Translations under genes and position numbers: made by a program
Part shown: in pieces, positions 55,347 to 63,601 of the stretch
Layout of the letters: the number at the start of each line of letters is the position of its first letter
Numbering within the stretch: the stretch's first letter is position 1
Assembly: GCF_040546585.1 (NCBI RefSeq)
Contig: NZ_JBEPOC010000001.1
Span: 3,720,001-3,784,000, forward strand
Reading direction: 5' to 3'
Length of the DNA: 64,000 bases
Source of the DNA: Marmoricola sp. OAE513
GTDB taxonomy: Bacteria; Actinomycetota; Actinomycetes; Propionibacteriales; Nocardioidaceae
The notes under the pieces: model-generated
The model's input: only the letters and a program-made list of their open reading frames with translations
Told to the model about the DNA's origin: nothing
The model's database searches: none

Positions 55347-56363
55347 TCAGGGTTGCAGCAGGACCTTGATGGCCCGTCGTTCGTCCATCGCTCGATAGCC
55401 CTCGGCGACATCCGCCAGGGGCATCACCGAGTCGAACACCAAGCCGGGGTCGACTGTTCCGCTGGTGACCAGGTCGAGCAGCTCGGGCAGGTACTTGCGC
55501 ACCGGGGCGACGCCGCCCGCGAGGCCGACGTTCTTCGAGAACATCTGGCGCACCGGCAGCACGACGCCGTGCGGTACGCCGACGAACCCGACCATCGCTC
55601 CGGGCCGCGCGACCTCGAAGGCCGTCTTCATCGCCTCGTCGGTGCCCACGCACTCGAGCACGGCGTCCGCCCCCACCCCGTCGGTGATCTCCCGGATGCG
55701 CTCGATGCCCTCGGTGCCGCGCTCGGCGACGACGTGGGTGGCACCGAACGCCCGTGCCACCTCCTGGCGGGAGGCGTGCCGGGACATGGCGACGACCTTC
55801 TCCGCCCCCAGCTGGACCGCGGCCAGCACGCCGCACAGCCCTACCGCGCCGTCACCGACGACGACCACCGTGTCGCCCTTCTTCACCCGCGCCGAGACGG
55901 CGCAGTGCCATCCCGTGGGGAACACGTCGGACAGGGTGAGCAGCGAGGCGACCATCGACGGGTCGGGCATGCCGTCGGTCTTGACCAGGCTGCCCTCGGC
56001 CTGGCCGACCAGCCCGTACTCGCCCTGTCCCCCGGTGGTGAAACCGCCGTGGACGCAGGCCGACTGGGCGCCGTTGAGGCAGTGCGGGCAGGTGTTGTCG
56101 CAGGTGCAGAAGGGCACCACCACGAAGTCGCCCGGCTTGAAGGACCGCACCGCCGAGCCGACCTCCTCGATCACCCCGACCATCTCGTGGCCGATCGTCG
56201 ACCCTGGCGTGATCGGGTTCTCGCCGCGGTACGGCCACAGGTCGGAACCGCAGATGCAGCCGGCGGTGATCTTGATGACAGCGTCGGTCGGTGCCGTGAG
56301 GGCGGGCTCCGGTCGCTCCTCGAGGCGGATGTCCCCGGCGGCGTGGATCGTGGTGACGCGCAT
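55347..56363 (-). CDS. Zinc-dependent alcohol dehydrogenase with structural zinc
   Basis: Medium-chain dehydrogenase of 338 residues. Catalytic zinc in GCICGSDLWPYRG and GHEMVGVI; structural zinc cluster CTCDNTCPHC with a later Cys (about 87-107). Cofactor motif VVVGDGAVGLCGVLAA. Resembles the glutathione-independent or threonine-type subgroup. ATG start with a G-rich site upstream. Divergent from the XRE-MurA gene, 63 bases between starts. Confidence 0.88.
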   Translation of the reverse strand: MRVTTIHAAGDIRLEERPEPALTAPTDAVIKITAGCICGSDLWPYRGENPITPGSTIGHEMVGVIEEVGSAVRSFKPGDFVVVPFCTCDNTCPHCLNGAQSACVHGGFTTGGQGEYGLVGQAEGSLVKTDGMPDPSMVASLLTLSDVFPTGWHCAVSARVKKGDTVVVVGDGAVGLCGVLAAVQLGAEKVVAMSRHASRQEVARAFGATHVVAERGTEGIERIREITDGVGADAVLECVGTDEAMKTAFEVARPGAMVGFVGVPHGVVLPVRQMFSKNVGLAGGVAPVRKYLPELLDLVTSGTVDPGLVFDSVMPLADVAEGYRAMDERRAIKVLLQP

Positions 56364-56398
56364 CCCCCGATCCTGCCAGTGCGCGCCACGTTGGCTTC

Positions 56399-56419
56399 AT
56401 CTCATATCTGAGATAACGT
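56399..56419 (+). promoter_or_regulatory. Inverted-repeat operator over the promoter of the XRE-MurA gene
   Basis: ATCTCA (56399-56404) and TGAGAT (56409-56414) form a perfect inverted repeat around TATC. TAACGT (56414-56419) begins on its last base and is seven bases before the GTG at 56427, the leaderless arrangement seen elsewhere. The repeat would let a bound repressor cover the -10 region. The fused helix-turn-helix of the gene product is the obvious candidate. Confidence 0.6.
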
Positions 56420-56426
56420 CCGCCGG

Positions 56427-57956
56427 GTGACTGCCGACTACCTCACCCAGATCGGCACCCTCATCAGGAGTGCCCGCCACCACCGCGGGTGGACCCAGCA
56501 GCAGCTGGCCGACGCTCTCTCGACCAGTCAGAGTGCCGTCAACCGGATCGAGCGTGGCCACCAGAACGTCTCCCTGGAGATGCTCGCGCGCATCGGCGAG
56601 GCCCTGGACGAGCAGATCGTGAGCATCGGCGCCGGACCGGTGCACCTCCGCGTCACCGGCCCGACCACGCTCTCGGGCAGCATCGACGTCAAGACCTCGA
56701 AGAACGCCGGTGTCGCCCTGCTCTGCGCCGCCCTGCTGAACAACGGTCGCACCACCCTGCGCAAGGTCGCCCGGATCGAGGAGGTCAACCGGCTCCTCGA
56801 GGTGCTCACCAGCATCGGCGTGCGGGCCCGCTGGCTCAACGACCAGAACGACCTCGAGATCGTCCCGCCGGCCCGGTTCGACCTGGCGGCGATCGACGAC
56901 GAGGCCGCCCGCCGTACCCGCTCCATCATCATGTTCCTCGGCCCGCTGCTGCACCGCAGCGACGACTTCGAGCTCCCGTACGCCGGCGGCTGCGACCTCG
57001 GGACCCGCACGGTCGAGCCTCACCTCGCCGCCCTGCGACACTTCGGCCTGGAGGTGAAGGCCACCGAGGGCAGCTACCACGCCACGGTGGCCGACGGCAC
57101 GGTGCCGCTGCGGCCCATCGTGCTCACCGAGCGCGGCGACACGGTCACCGAGAACGCGTTGATGGCCGCTGCCATGTCGCCGGGCACGACCGTCATCCGC
57201 AACGCCAGCCCCAACTACATGGTCCAGGACCTGTGCTTCTTCCTCGTCGAGCTCGGCGTGCAGATCGAGGGCATCGGGACGACGACGCTGACCGTCACCG
57301 GCCGGACCGAGATCGACGTCGACGTCGAGTACTCGCCGAGCGAGGACCCGATCGAGGCGATGTCCCTGCTGGCGGCCGCGATCGTCACCGGCTCGGAGAT
57401 CACCATCCGACGCGTCCCGATCGAGTTCCTCGAGATCGAGCTGGCGCTGCTGGAGGAGATGGGCTTCCGCTACGAGCGCTCCGAGGAGTACCGGGCGGCG
57501 AACGGGCAGACCCGGCTGGTCGACCTGACCACGGCCGTCTCCCCGCTGCACTCCCCCATCGACAAGATCCACCCGATGCCGTTCCCCGGGCTGAACATCG
57601 ACAACCTGCCGTTCTTCGCGATCATCGCCGCCGTCGCCCAGGGCCAGACGATGCTGCACGACTGGGTCTACGAGAACCGGGCCATCTACCTCACCGAGCT
57701 CGGCAAGCTCGGCGGCAAGGTGACGCTGCTGGACCCGCACCGGGTGATGATCGACGGTCCTACGCACTGGTCCGGCGCTGAGATCGTCTGTCCGCCGGCA
57801 CTGCGTCCGGCGGTGGTGATCCTGCTGGCGATGCTCGCCTCCAAGGGCACCTCGGTGCTCCGCTCGGTCTACGTGATCAACCGCGGCTACGAGGACCTCG
57901 CCGAGCGGCTCAACCTGCTCGGAGCACGCATCGAGACCTTCTCGGACCTGCGCTGA
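56427..57956 (+). CDS. XRE helix-turn-helix fused to MurA-type enolpyruvyl transferase
   Basis: Protein of 509 residues. Residues 6-64 form an XRE helix-turn-helix (TLIRSARHHRGWTQQQLADA, STSQSAVNRIERG). Residues 72-509 match UDP-N-acetylglucosamine 1-carboxyvinyltransferase. Key MurA residues are present: K92-N93 (E. coli K22-N23), R165 (R91), the Cys loop YAGGCDLGTRTVEPH with C189 (C115) and R194 (R120), D392 (D305) and the Arg in INRGYE (R397). It may make the first committed peptidoglycan precursor or a related product, and also bind DNA. GTG start; the frame has no earlier conserved sequence. A housekeeping murA probably exists elsewhere. Confidence 0.88.
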   Translation: MTADYLTQIGTLIRSARHHRGWTQQQLADALSTSQSAVNRIERGHQNVSLEMLARIGEALDEQIVSIGAGPVHLRVTGPTTLSGSIDVKTSKNAGVALLCAALLNNGRTTLRKVARIEEVNRLLEVLTSIGVRARWLNDQNDLEIVPPARFDLAAIDDEAARRTRSIIMFLGPLLHRSDDFELPYAGGCDLGTRTVEPHLAALRHFGLEVKATEGSYHATVADGTVPLRPIVLTERGDTVTENALMAAAMSPGTTVIRNASPNYMVQDLCFFLVELGVQIEGIGTTTLTVTGRTEIDVDVEYSPSEDPIEAMSLLAAAIVTGSEITIRRVPIEFLEIELALLEEMGFRYERSEEYRAANGQTRLVDLTTAVSPLHSPIDKIHPMPFPGLNIDNLPFFAIIAAVAQGQTMLHDWVYENRAIYLTELGKLGGKVTLLDPHRVMIDGPTHWSGAEIVCPPALRPAVVILLAMLASKGTSVLRSVYVINRGYEDLAERLNLLGARIETFSDLR

Positions 57957-57968
57957 GGCCGGGGACCG

Positions 57969-58226
57969 TCAACCCTTGAACAGCGTCTCGACGTAGGCGC
58001 GACTGCGCTCGACGGGGCCCGGCGGCGGCATCGAGGACGAGATCCGCGGGAGCGCGGCGGTGTTCGCGGACTGGTGCGCGTGCCAGTCGTTCTCGGCCTC
58101 GACGAGGCCACCGAGGTCCGCGCGGGCCAGGAACACGCCCCCGCACCCGTCGCACCGGTGCGTCGTCACGTGGCCGAGGGTGCGCTCGGCCATCACGCCT
58201 TGGCATTGCGGGCAGGTCAGCTCCAT
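57969..58226 (-). CDS. Zinc-ribbon (TFIIB-type) small protein
   Basis: Protein of 85 residues with CPQCQ (about 5-9) and CDGCGG (about 25-30) forming a zf-TFIIB-type ribbon: MELTCPQCQGVMAERTLGH then HRCDGCGGVFLARADLGGLVE. The rest is a short polar tail. Often found as a small regulator or assembly protein; role unknown. Convergent with the XRE-MurA gene. Confidence 0.8.
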   Translation of the reverse strand: MELTCPQCQGVMAERTLGHVTTHRCDGCGGVFLARADLGGLVEAENDWHAHQSANTAALPRISSSMPPPGPVERSRAYVETLFKG

Positions 58227-58330
58227 GGATCGACGTTACCGCCGCGGGATCCGTCGTGCGGAGTGCCACGCGGGTGCCCGACTTGCACCGAATTCCGACC
58301 TCGGGGTGAATACTGGTCCCAGGGAGCGGG

Positions 58331-59140
58331 GTGAGGACGATGGCGCGGGTCCGGACGGGTTTCGCCTACCTCGACGACGTCCCCGACGGCACGGTCCTCG
58401 CGATGGCCCACCGCGGCGGTGCGGACCACCCGGACCTGCGCGGCCTGGAGAACACCCGGCACGCCTTCGAGCACGCCGCCGCGCTCGGCTACCGCTACCT
58501 GGAGACCGACGTGCACGCGAGCTCCGACGGCGTCCTGCTGGCCTTCCACGACGACGTGCTCGACAGGGTCACCGACGTCTCCGGGGAGCTCGCCGGGATG
58601 AGGGCCACCGACATCGCGGTGGCCAGGATCGGTGGCGCGCACGCCGTACCGACGATGGCGGAGCTGTTCGAGTCGTTCCCCGAAGCGCGGTTCAACATCG
58701 ATCTCAAGGCCGACGCGGCCGCACGCCCGCTCGCCGACCTGCTGGCGCGCACGGCGTCCGAGGCACGCGTCTGCGTCGGGTCGTTCTCGCTGCCGCGACT
58801 CCGGGAGTTCCGGGCGCTGACGCGAGGACGGGTGGCCACCTCGGCGGCGCCCGCCGAGGTCGGGGCGTTCCTGCTTCCCGGTGCGCCGGCACGCGCCCTG
58901 ACCCGGGGCAGGGTGGCTGCGCTGCAGGTCCCCCGACGGCGGGGTCGGGTGCCGATCGTCACCGCGGGCCTCGTACGCCGGGCGCACGCCGCCGGTGCGC
59001 ACGTGCACGTCTGGACCGTCGACGACCCGGCGGAGATGAACGAGCTGATCGACCTCGGTGTCGACGGGCTGATCACGGACCGGACCGACCTGCTCAAGGA
59101 CGTCCTGGTCGCACGAGGACAGTGGGGGGACCACGGATGA
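58331..59140 (+). CDS. Glycerophosphodiester phosphodiesterase
   Basis: GDPD-family enzyme of 269 residues hydrolysing glycerophosphodiesters to glycerol-3-phosphate and an alcohol. Catalytic motifs: AHRGG (HR, about 20-24), ENTRHAFEHAAALGYRYLETDVHASSDGVLLAFHDD (Glu-X-Asp and His), ARFNIDLKAD and HVWTVDDPAEMNELIDLGVDGLITD. No signal peptide. GTG 58331 or ATG 58340 are both possible; AGGGAG lies four bases before the GTG. The end overlaps the transporter start (ATGA). Confidence 0.9.
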   Translation: MRTMARVRTGFAYLDDVPDGTVLAMAHRGGADHPDLRGLENTRHAFEHAAALGYRYLETDVHASSDGVLLAFHDDVLDRVTDVSGELAGMRATDIAVARIGGAHAVPTMAELFESFPEARFNIDLKADAAARPLADLLARTASEARVCVGSFSLPRLREFRALTRGRVATSAAPAEVGAFLLPGAPARALTRGRVAALQVPRRRGRVPIVTAGLVRRAHAAGAHVHVWTVDDPAEMNELIDLGVDGLITDRTDLLKDVLVARGQWGDHG

Positions 59141-60495
59141 CCGCAGCGGACCGGCTCGCGCAGCAGAAGGCCTGGAACTGGTACGACTGGGCCAACTCGG
59201 CGTTCTTCACCACCGTGCTCTCGGTGATGTTCGCGCCGTACATGATCACGGTGGCCGGCAAGGCCGCCGGCTGCGTCGACGCCGACGAGACCTGCTCGAA
59301 GACGGTCGAGCTGCTCGGTCTGCACCTCGCGGCCGGGTCCCTGCCGAGCTACCTGACCAGCTTTGCCACGATCGCGAGCGCGTTCCTGCTCCCCGTCGTG
59401 GGGGCGTTCGTGGACCGGTCGCACCACAAGAAGCGGCACATGGCCGGGTACGCCTGGGCCGGCGCGGCCTTCGGGTCGCTGCTCTTCTTCCTCGAGGGCG
59501 ACAACTGGCAGCTCGGCGCGGTCGCGGTGGTCTGCGCGAGCATCCTGGCCGGGTGCTCGTTGGTCAGCTACTACGCGATCCTGGTCGACATCTCGACCGA
59601 GGAGGAACGCGACCGCGCGTCCTCGCGCGGCTGGGCGTGGGGCTACCTGGGCGGCGGTGTCCTGCTCGCGGTGAACCTGGTGATGTTCCTGGCTCACGAC
59701 ACCTTCGGGCTCTCCGAGGGGCTTGCCGTCCGCCTCTCGCTGCTCAGTGCGGCGGTCTGGTGGGCCGCCTTCACGATCATCCCGTTCGTGAAGCTGCGCG
59801 ACTACGCCCCCCGCAACCAGGTCGGGGTCGGGGGCAGCGTCTGGACCTCGAGCTTCGGCCAGCTCCTGCGCACGCTCAAGGACCTGCGCAACTACCCCAT
59901 GACGCTCACCTTCCTGGTGGCGTACCTCTTCTACAACGACGGCATCCAGACGGTGATCTACGCCGCGGCGACGTACGGCGAGAAGCAGCTGAAGTTCGGC
60001 ACGTCGGTCCTCATCGGCACGATCCTGCTGATCCAGTTCGTCGCGTTCGGCGGTGCGCTCCTCTTCGGCAGGCTCGCGGCACGGCACGGCGCCTACCGCC
60101 TGATCAAGGCGGGCACCTTCGCCTGGATGGTCATCGTCGTCGTCGCGCTGGCGCTGCCCGAGAAGAACGTCGCCCTGTTCCTGCTGGTCGCCGTGGCCAT
60201 CGGCGTCGTGATGGGCGGCACCCAGGCGCTCTCGCGCTCGTTCTTCAGCCTGCTCATCCCGCGTGGCCGGGAGGGCGAGTACTTCGCGCTGTACGGCGCG
60301 GCCGAGCGCGGGACCTCCTGGTTCGGCACCCTCGTCTTCGGGCTCACCTTCCAGATCACCGGGTCCTACCGCCCCGCGATCCTGGCGCTGATCGTGTTCT
60401 TCGTGCTCGGTGCCGTGTTCCTCGCCCGGCTGGACCCGGTACGGGGCATCCGCGAGGCCGGGAACGCCGTGCCGGAGCCCGTTGCCGGGGTGTGA
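59137..60495 (+). CDS. UMF1-family MFS transporter
   Basis: Integral membrane protein of 452 residues with about 12 predicted helices. The N-terminus QKAWNWYDWANSAFFTTVLSVMFAPYMI is diagnostic of the UMF1 (Atg22-like) family. Further helices include FLLPVVGAFVDRSHHKKR and a late LFLLVAVAIGVVMGGTQALSRSFFSLLIP. Transport substrate unknown, perhaps amino acids or a product of lipid turnover given the coupled GDPD gene. Confidence 0.88.
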   Translation: MTAADRLAQQKAWNWYDWANSAFFTTVLSVMFAPYMITVAGKAAGCVDADETCSKTVELLGLHLAAGSLPSYLTSFATIASAFLLPVVGAFVDRSHHKKRHMAGYAWAGAAFGSLLFFLEGDNWQLGAVAVVCASILAGCSLVSYYAILVDISTEEERDRASSRGWAWGYLGGGVLLAVNLVMFLAHDTFGLSEGLAVRLSLLSAAVWWAAFTIIPFVKLRDYAPRNQVGVGGSVWTSSFGQLLRTLKDLRNYPMTLTFLVAYLFYNDGIQTVIYAAATYGEKQLKFGTSVLIGTILLIQFVAFGGALLFGRLAARHGAYRLIKAGTFAWMVIVVVALALPEKNVALFLLVAVAIGVVMGGTQALSRSFFSLLIPRGREGEYFALYGAAERGTSWFGTLVFGLTFQITGSYRPAILALIVFFVLGAVFLARLDPVRGIREAGNAVPEPVAGV

Positions 60496-60521
60496 GACCC
60501 GTCTCGCGCTCGCGCTGGGCG

Positions 60522-60547
60522 GGAATCCTCAAGGTGCGCGGGTCGTT
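60522..60547 (+). promoter_or_regulatory. SigR-type promoter of rbpA
   Basis: GGAAT (60522-60526, in GGGAAT) and GTT (60545-60547) are separated by exactly 18 bases. This equals the consensus of the Streptomyces thiol-stress sigma factor SigR (GGAAT-N18-GTT), whose known regulon includes rbpA. It lies 150 bases before the rbpA ATG, leaving a leader of about 140 bases. A second possible element (TTGAAT at 60630 region) is weaker. Confidence 0.6.
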
Positions 60548-60696
60548 GTCGATCTGTCATGGTGGAACGTGGCCCGCAGCGGGCCGCACCGCGCCGACGG
60601 GTGCTCCGGCGTCACGAACGACTTGAATGCCCGTCCCTGAGGTAGTACGCATGAGTGGGACCACGATCTGGCCCCACAAGACTTTTGGAGGATTTC

Positions 60697-61089
60697 ATGG
60701 GAGACCGCACCCTGCGAGGCGCACGCCTCGGCGGCCAGAGCTTCGAGGACGAGCGCGGCATCGAGTTCGCCGCCCGTCAGCAGGTCGGCTACCAGTGCAC
60801 CCGCGGACACCTGTTCGAGATCACCATGTCCGTCGAGGCCGAGGTCCCGGCCACCTGGGAGTGCCCGCGCTGCGGCGCCGAGGGCCTGAGCACCGCCGGC
60901 ATCCTGCCCGAGGAGAAGGTCGAGAAGCCGGCCCGCACGCACTGGGACATGCTGCTGGAGCGTCGCTCGATCAAGGAGCTCGAGGACATCCTCACCGAGC
61001 GTCTCGAGCTGCTGCGCGGCGGCGAGATCGGTCCGGCGCACCTGCACCGCCCGGTCAAGAAGTCCGCGAAGAAGAAGGCCAACGCCTAG
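60697..61089 (+). CDS. rbpA: RNA polymerase-binding protein RbpA
   Basis: Actinobacterial transcription factor of 130 residues that stabilises the RNA polymerase-sigma A holoenzyme and open complex. It has LGGQSFEDERGIEFAARQQV, a core with Cys (QCTRGH ... ECPRCG) and a C-terminal sigma-interaction region ending RPVKKSAKKKANA. ATG 60697 has GGAGG five bases upstream. It is preceded by a SigR-like promoter. The basic tail is typical. Confidence 0.95.
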   Translation: MGDRTLRGARLGGQSFEDERGIEFAARQQVGYQCTRGHLFEITMSVEAEVPATWECPRCGAEGLSTAGILPEEKVEKPARTHWDMLLERRSIKELEDILTERLELLRGGEIGPAHLHRPVKKSAKKKANA

Positions 61090-61098
61090 GAACCGCGT

Positions 61099-61572
61099 CT
61101 ACTCCGGATCCACCACGTCGCCCTGGACCACGTCACCGTGGGGTCCGGGGCGATGCTGCTTCCCGGGTCCACGTCCGGGTCCGCTTCCGGGGACGACCAC
61201 CAGGCGCCGGCTGATGAAGCCGGTCAGCACCTTCCGCCCCAGAGGACGCGTCAACGGCAGGATCGCCAGCATGCCGAAGACGTCGGTGACGAAGCCCGGG
61301 CTGATCATCAGCGTGCCGCCGACCACGATGAGGATGCCGTCGGCGAGCTCGCGGGTCGGCATCCGACCTTCCTGGAGCGCAGACTGCAGGGCCCGCCAGG
61401 CACGGCCACCCTCGCGCCGCAGCAGCCAGGATCCGAACACGCTGTCGGCGATGAGCAGCACGATCGTCCACCAGGCTCCGATCACCTGGCCGACCTGGAT
61501 GATCACGTAGATCTCCAGGATCGGCAGCGCGATGAAGGCGAGCAGGACCAGGCCCCAGCGGAAGCGCCTCAT
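61099..61572 (-). CDS. fxsA: FxsA family membrane protein
   Basis: Protein of 157 residues with two or three membrane helices: WGLVLLAFIALPILEIYVII, WWTIVLLIADSVFGSWLLRREGG and ILIVVGGTLMISPGFVTDVFGML. This matches FxsA, a small inner-membrane protein first linked to phage exclusion in E. coli. Pro/Gly/His-rich C-terminal tail. The start overlaps the DinB gene stop (ATGA). Confidence 0.85.
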   Translation of the reverse strand: MRRFRWGLVLLAFIALPILEIYVIIQVGQVIGAWWTIVLLIADSVFGSWLLRREGGRAWRALQSALQEGRMPTRELADGILIVVGGTLMISPGFVTDVFGMLAILPLTRPLGRKVLTGFISRRLVVVPGSGPGRGPGKQHRPGPHGDVVQGDVVDPE

Positions 61573-62099
61573 TCGCCGACGCTCCCGTCGACGGCCTCGC
61601 GCAGCAGGTCCGCGTGCCCGTTGTGCCGCGCGTACTCCTCGACCATGTGGAGCAGGATCCAGCGCAGGCTGAACTTGCCCTCGCCGGTACGGCGGCTGGT
61701 CCGCACCGAAACCGTGTCCAGGCCGCCGCCGTCGAGGGCCGCTGCGATGCAGGCGTCGGTGCGCTGCACGGTCTCGTCGTACGCCGCGAGCAGGCTCTCG
61801 AGGTCCTGGCCCGCAGCGACGTGCCAGTCCCAGTCGTTGTCGGCGTCCCAGTCCACGGTGTCCCACGGCGGTGCGCTGTCGTTGCCGGCCAGGACGACCG
61901 AGAACCAGTTGTCCTCGACGAGCGTCAGGTGCGAGACGAGCCCACCGAGGGTCATCGTGGAGGGAGGGACGGGGCGGTCGAGCGCCGCGACGTCGAGTCC
62001 CGCGACCTTCCCCCGGAGGGTGGCCCGGTGGTAGTCGAGGAAGGCGAGCAGGGTCTCGGCCTCGCCGGCCCGGAGCGGAGGATCGACGCGTTCAGCCAT
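61569..62099 (-). CDS. DinB/DUF664 family protein
   Basis: Helical-bundle protein of 176 residues with three His typical of the metal site: SHLTLVEDNW, and HMVEEYARHNGHADLLRE. Related to mycothiol- or bacillithiol-dependent S-transferases and maleylpyruvate isomerase-like proteins in actinobacteria. ATG 62099 follows TAGCGT by seven bases. Upstream gene of fxsA on this strand. Confidence 0.83.
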   Translation of the reverse strand: MAERVDPPLRAGEAETLLAFLDYHRATLRGKVAGLDVAALDRPVPPSTMTLGGLVSHLTLVEDNWFSVVLAGNDSAPPWDTVDWDADNDWDWHVAAGQDLESLLAAYDETVQRTDACIAAALDGGGLDTVSVRTSRRTGEGKFSLRWILLHMVEEYARHNGHADLLREAVDGSVGE

Positions 62100-62112
62100 G
62101 CTGCCCACGCTA

Positions 62113-62506
62113 GCCGGTGGTGAGAAGGGCGGCGGGGGGAGGAACGAAACCTTCGGACCGCCCGCACGGTGACTGGCTGTCATCGCACGACCGTTGTCTA
62201 CTGGCGCCGCACTCCCCCCGTGTTCTCCCGTCCTGGTCGCGGCGTCCCGACTCGTCGAAGGGATTCACCCGCACCGTGGAGGTCGGTGAGGATCTTCCCC
62301 TCATGTCCGGACCCGCAAGCAGGACGATCTGCCTGGAGGAACGAGGCAACACAACCGATCCCGGTGCGTCCTGTCAACCGCCCCCTGACCTGCGTGAACG
62401 CGCAAAACTGCAGGTCAGGAGAGTGACCTGTGCGCCAACAATTCATGAAAGAAATTCAGCCGCGCGGCGTGTCACCGACGACACGCTTGAAGTGCACGTT
62501 GAGGGT
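62113..62506. other. Intergenic region with one strong hairpin, no convincing gene
   Basis: About 390 bases between the DinB start and the exonuclease end. CCTGACCTGC (62384-62393) and GCAGGTCAGG (62410-62419) form a perfect ten-base stem with a 16-base loop, followed by a further GACCTG. Open frames here lack ribosome sites and family features. It could hold a small RNA or terminator for the minus-strand exonuclease gene; nothing more can be supported. Confidence 0.4.
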
Positions 62507-63430
62507 TCAGCGCGCGTCGGTGATCGTCGAGACCAGGCGCGCTATCGGCGACTCCAGGCCCCACCGCTCGGCGAGCTCGGTCAGGGCCCCGGGATCGACC
62601 GGTGTCGCCGGCAGCAGCACCTCGAGGTCACCCAGGTCGATGTCGCGCGCAACGGCCACCACCTGAGGGGCGACGTCGAGGTACGGCGCTGCGTCGAGGA
62701 TCTTGCGTCGGGGTCCGGGCGCAAGATCGCTGGACTCGTCGAACGCTGCTGCGCGGATGCCGTCGAGCGACCCGTACCTGTTCAGCAACGTGGCTGCGGT
62801 CTTCTCCCCCACCCCGGCGACGCCGGGCAGGCCGTCGGAGGAATCACCGCGCAGCGTGGCGAAATCGGCGTACTGGTCGGCCTCGACGTCGTACTTCTCG
62901 CGCACGACGCTGTTGGTGATCCGCTCGTGCTTGCCGACACCGCGCGCGGTGTAGAGCACGCGCACCCCGAGGCTGTCGTCGACCAGCTGGAACAGGTCGC
63001 GATCCCCGGTGACGATCTCGACGGGCATGCCGGCATCCGTGGCCAGGGTTCCGATGACGTCGTCGGCCTCGTACCCGTCCGCGCCGACCACAGCGATCCC
63101 GAACGCCGCGAGCACGTCGATCATGATCGGGATCTGCACCTGCAGCGGGTCCGGCACCTCCTCGATGTCCGAACCGCCCGGGACCTCCTGCTCGACCCGG
63201 TGCGCCTTGTACGACGGGATCAGGTCGACGCGCCACTGCGGGCGCCAGTCGTTGTCCCAGCAGCAGACCAGGTGCGTCGGTCGGTACTCCTCGACCAGCC
63301 GGGAGATGAAGTCCAGCAGGCCGCGGACCGCGTTGACCGGGGTGCCGTCCGGGGCGCGCATCGAGTCCGGGACGCCGTAGAACGCGCGGAAGTAGAGCGA
63401 GGCGGTGTCCAGCAGCATCAGGGAGCTCAC
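62507..63430 (-). CDS. 5'-3' exonuclease (FEN-like, Pol I N-terminal-type)
   Basis: Stand-alone homologue of the 5' nuclease domain of DNA polymerase I, 307 residues. LLDTASLYFRAFYG (first acidic residue), AVRGLLDFISRLVE, LIPSYKAHRVEQE, VVGADGYEADDVIGTLA (acidic cluster), VTGDRDLFQLVDD and DGLPGVAGVGEKTAATLL (helix-hairpin-helix). It removes flaps or RNA primers. GTG 63430 with TACGCT seven bases upstream. Confidence 0.92.
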   Translation of the reverse strand: MSSLMLLDTASLYFRAFYGVPDSMRAPDGTPVNAVRGLLDFISRLVEEYRPTHLVCCWDNDWRPQWRVDLIPSYKAHRVEQEVPGGSDIEEVPDPLQVQIPIMIDVLAAFGIAVVGADGYEADDVIGTLATDAGMPVEIVTGDRDLFQLVDDSLGVRVLYTARGVGKHERITNSVVREKYDVEADQYADFATLRGDSSDGLPGVAGVGEKTAATLLNRYGSLDGIRAAAFDESSDLAPGPRRKILDAAPYLDVAPQVVAVARDIDLGDLEVLLPATPVDPGALTELAERWGLESPIARLVSTITDAR

Positions 63431-63455
63431 GGGCGCCAGCGTAGGCCGTGCACGA

Positions 63456-63534
63456 GGAGTTAACGCGGCACGCTCCTGCGAAACACGGAGTTAACTCCAT
63501 TTGGTAATACCTCGAAACACACGGTCCCTAGGTT
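63456..63534 (+). promoter_or_regulatory. Palindromic operator region upstream of the binding-protein gene
   Basis: GGAGTTAAC occurs at 63456-63464 and again, 31 bases later, within the perfect 12-base palindrome GGAGTTAACTCC (63487-63498). TAGGTT (63529-63534) is a possible -10 element. The AT-rich dyads resemble a regulator site; the nitrogen regulator GlnR is one guess, as its half-sites also contain AC pairs, but the spacing is not a clear match. Confidence 0.5.
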
Positions 63535-63601
63535 CAGCGACACCGAACGGCACAACGACGTGCCGCCCTTGAACGGCATCAGAGAACCGAGAGGTACCCC
63601 A

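Noticed and set aside
62117-63463. Plus-strand 448-codon frame opposite the exonuclease
   Set aside because: Most of it is antisense to a clear 5'-3' exonuclease and its product lacks any domain.
63504-63518. GTAAT...GAAAC, considered as a classical GlnR box
   Set aside because: Spacing is five not six and the first half deviates, so it is only mentioned as weak support for nitrogen control.
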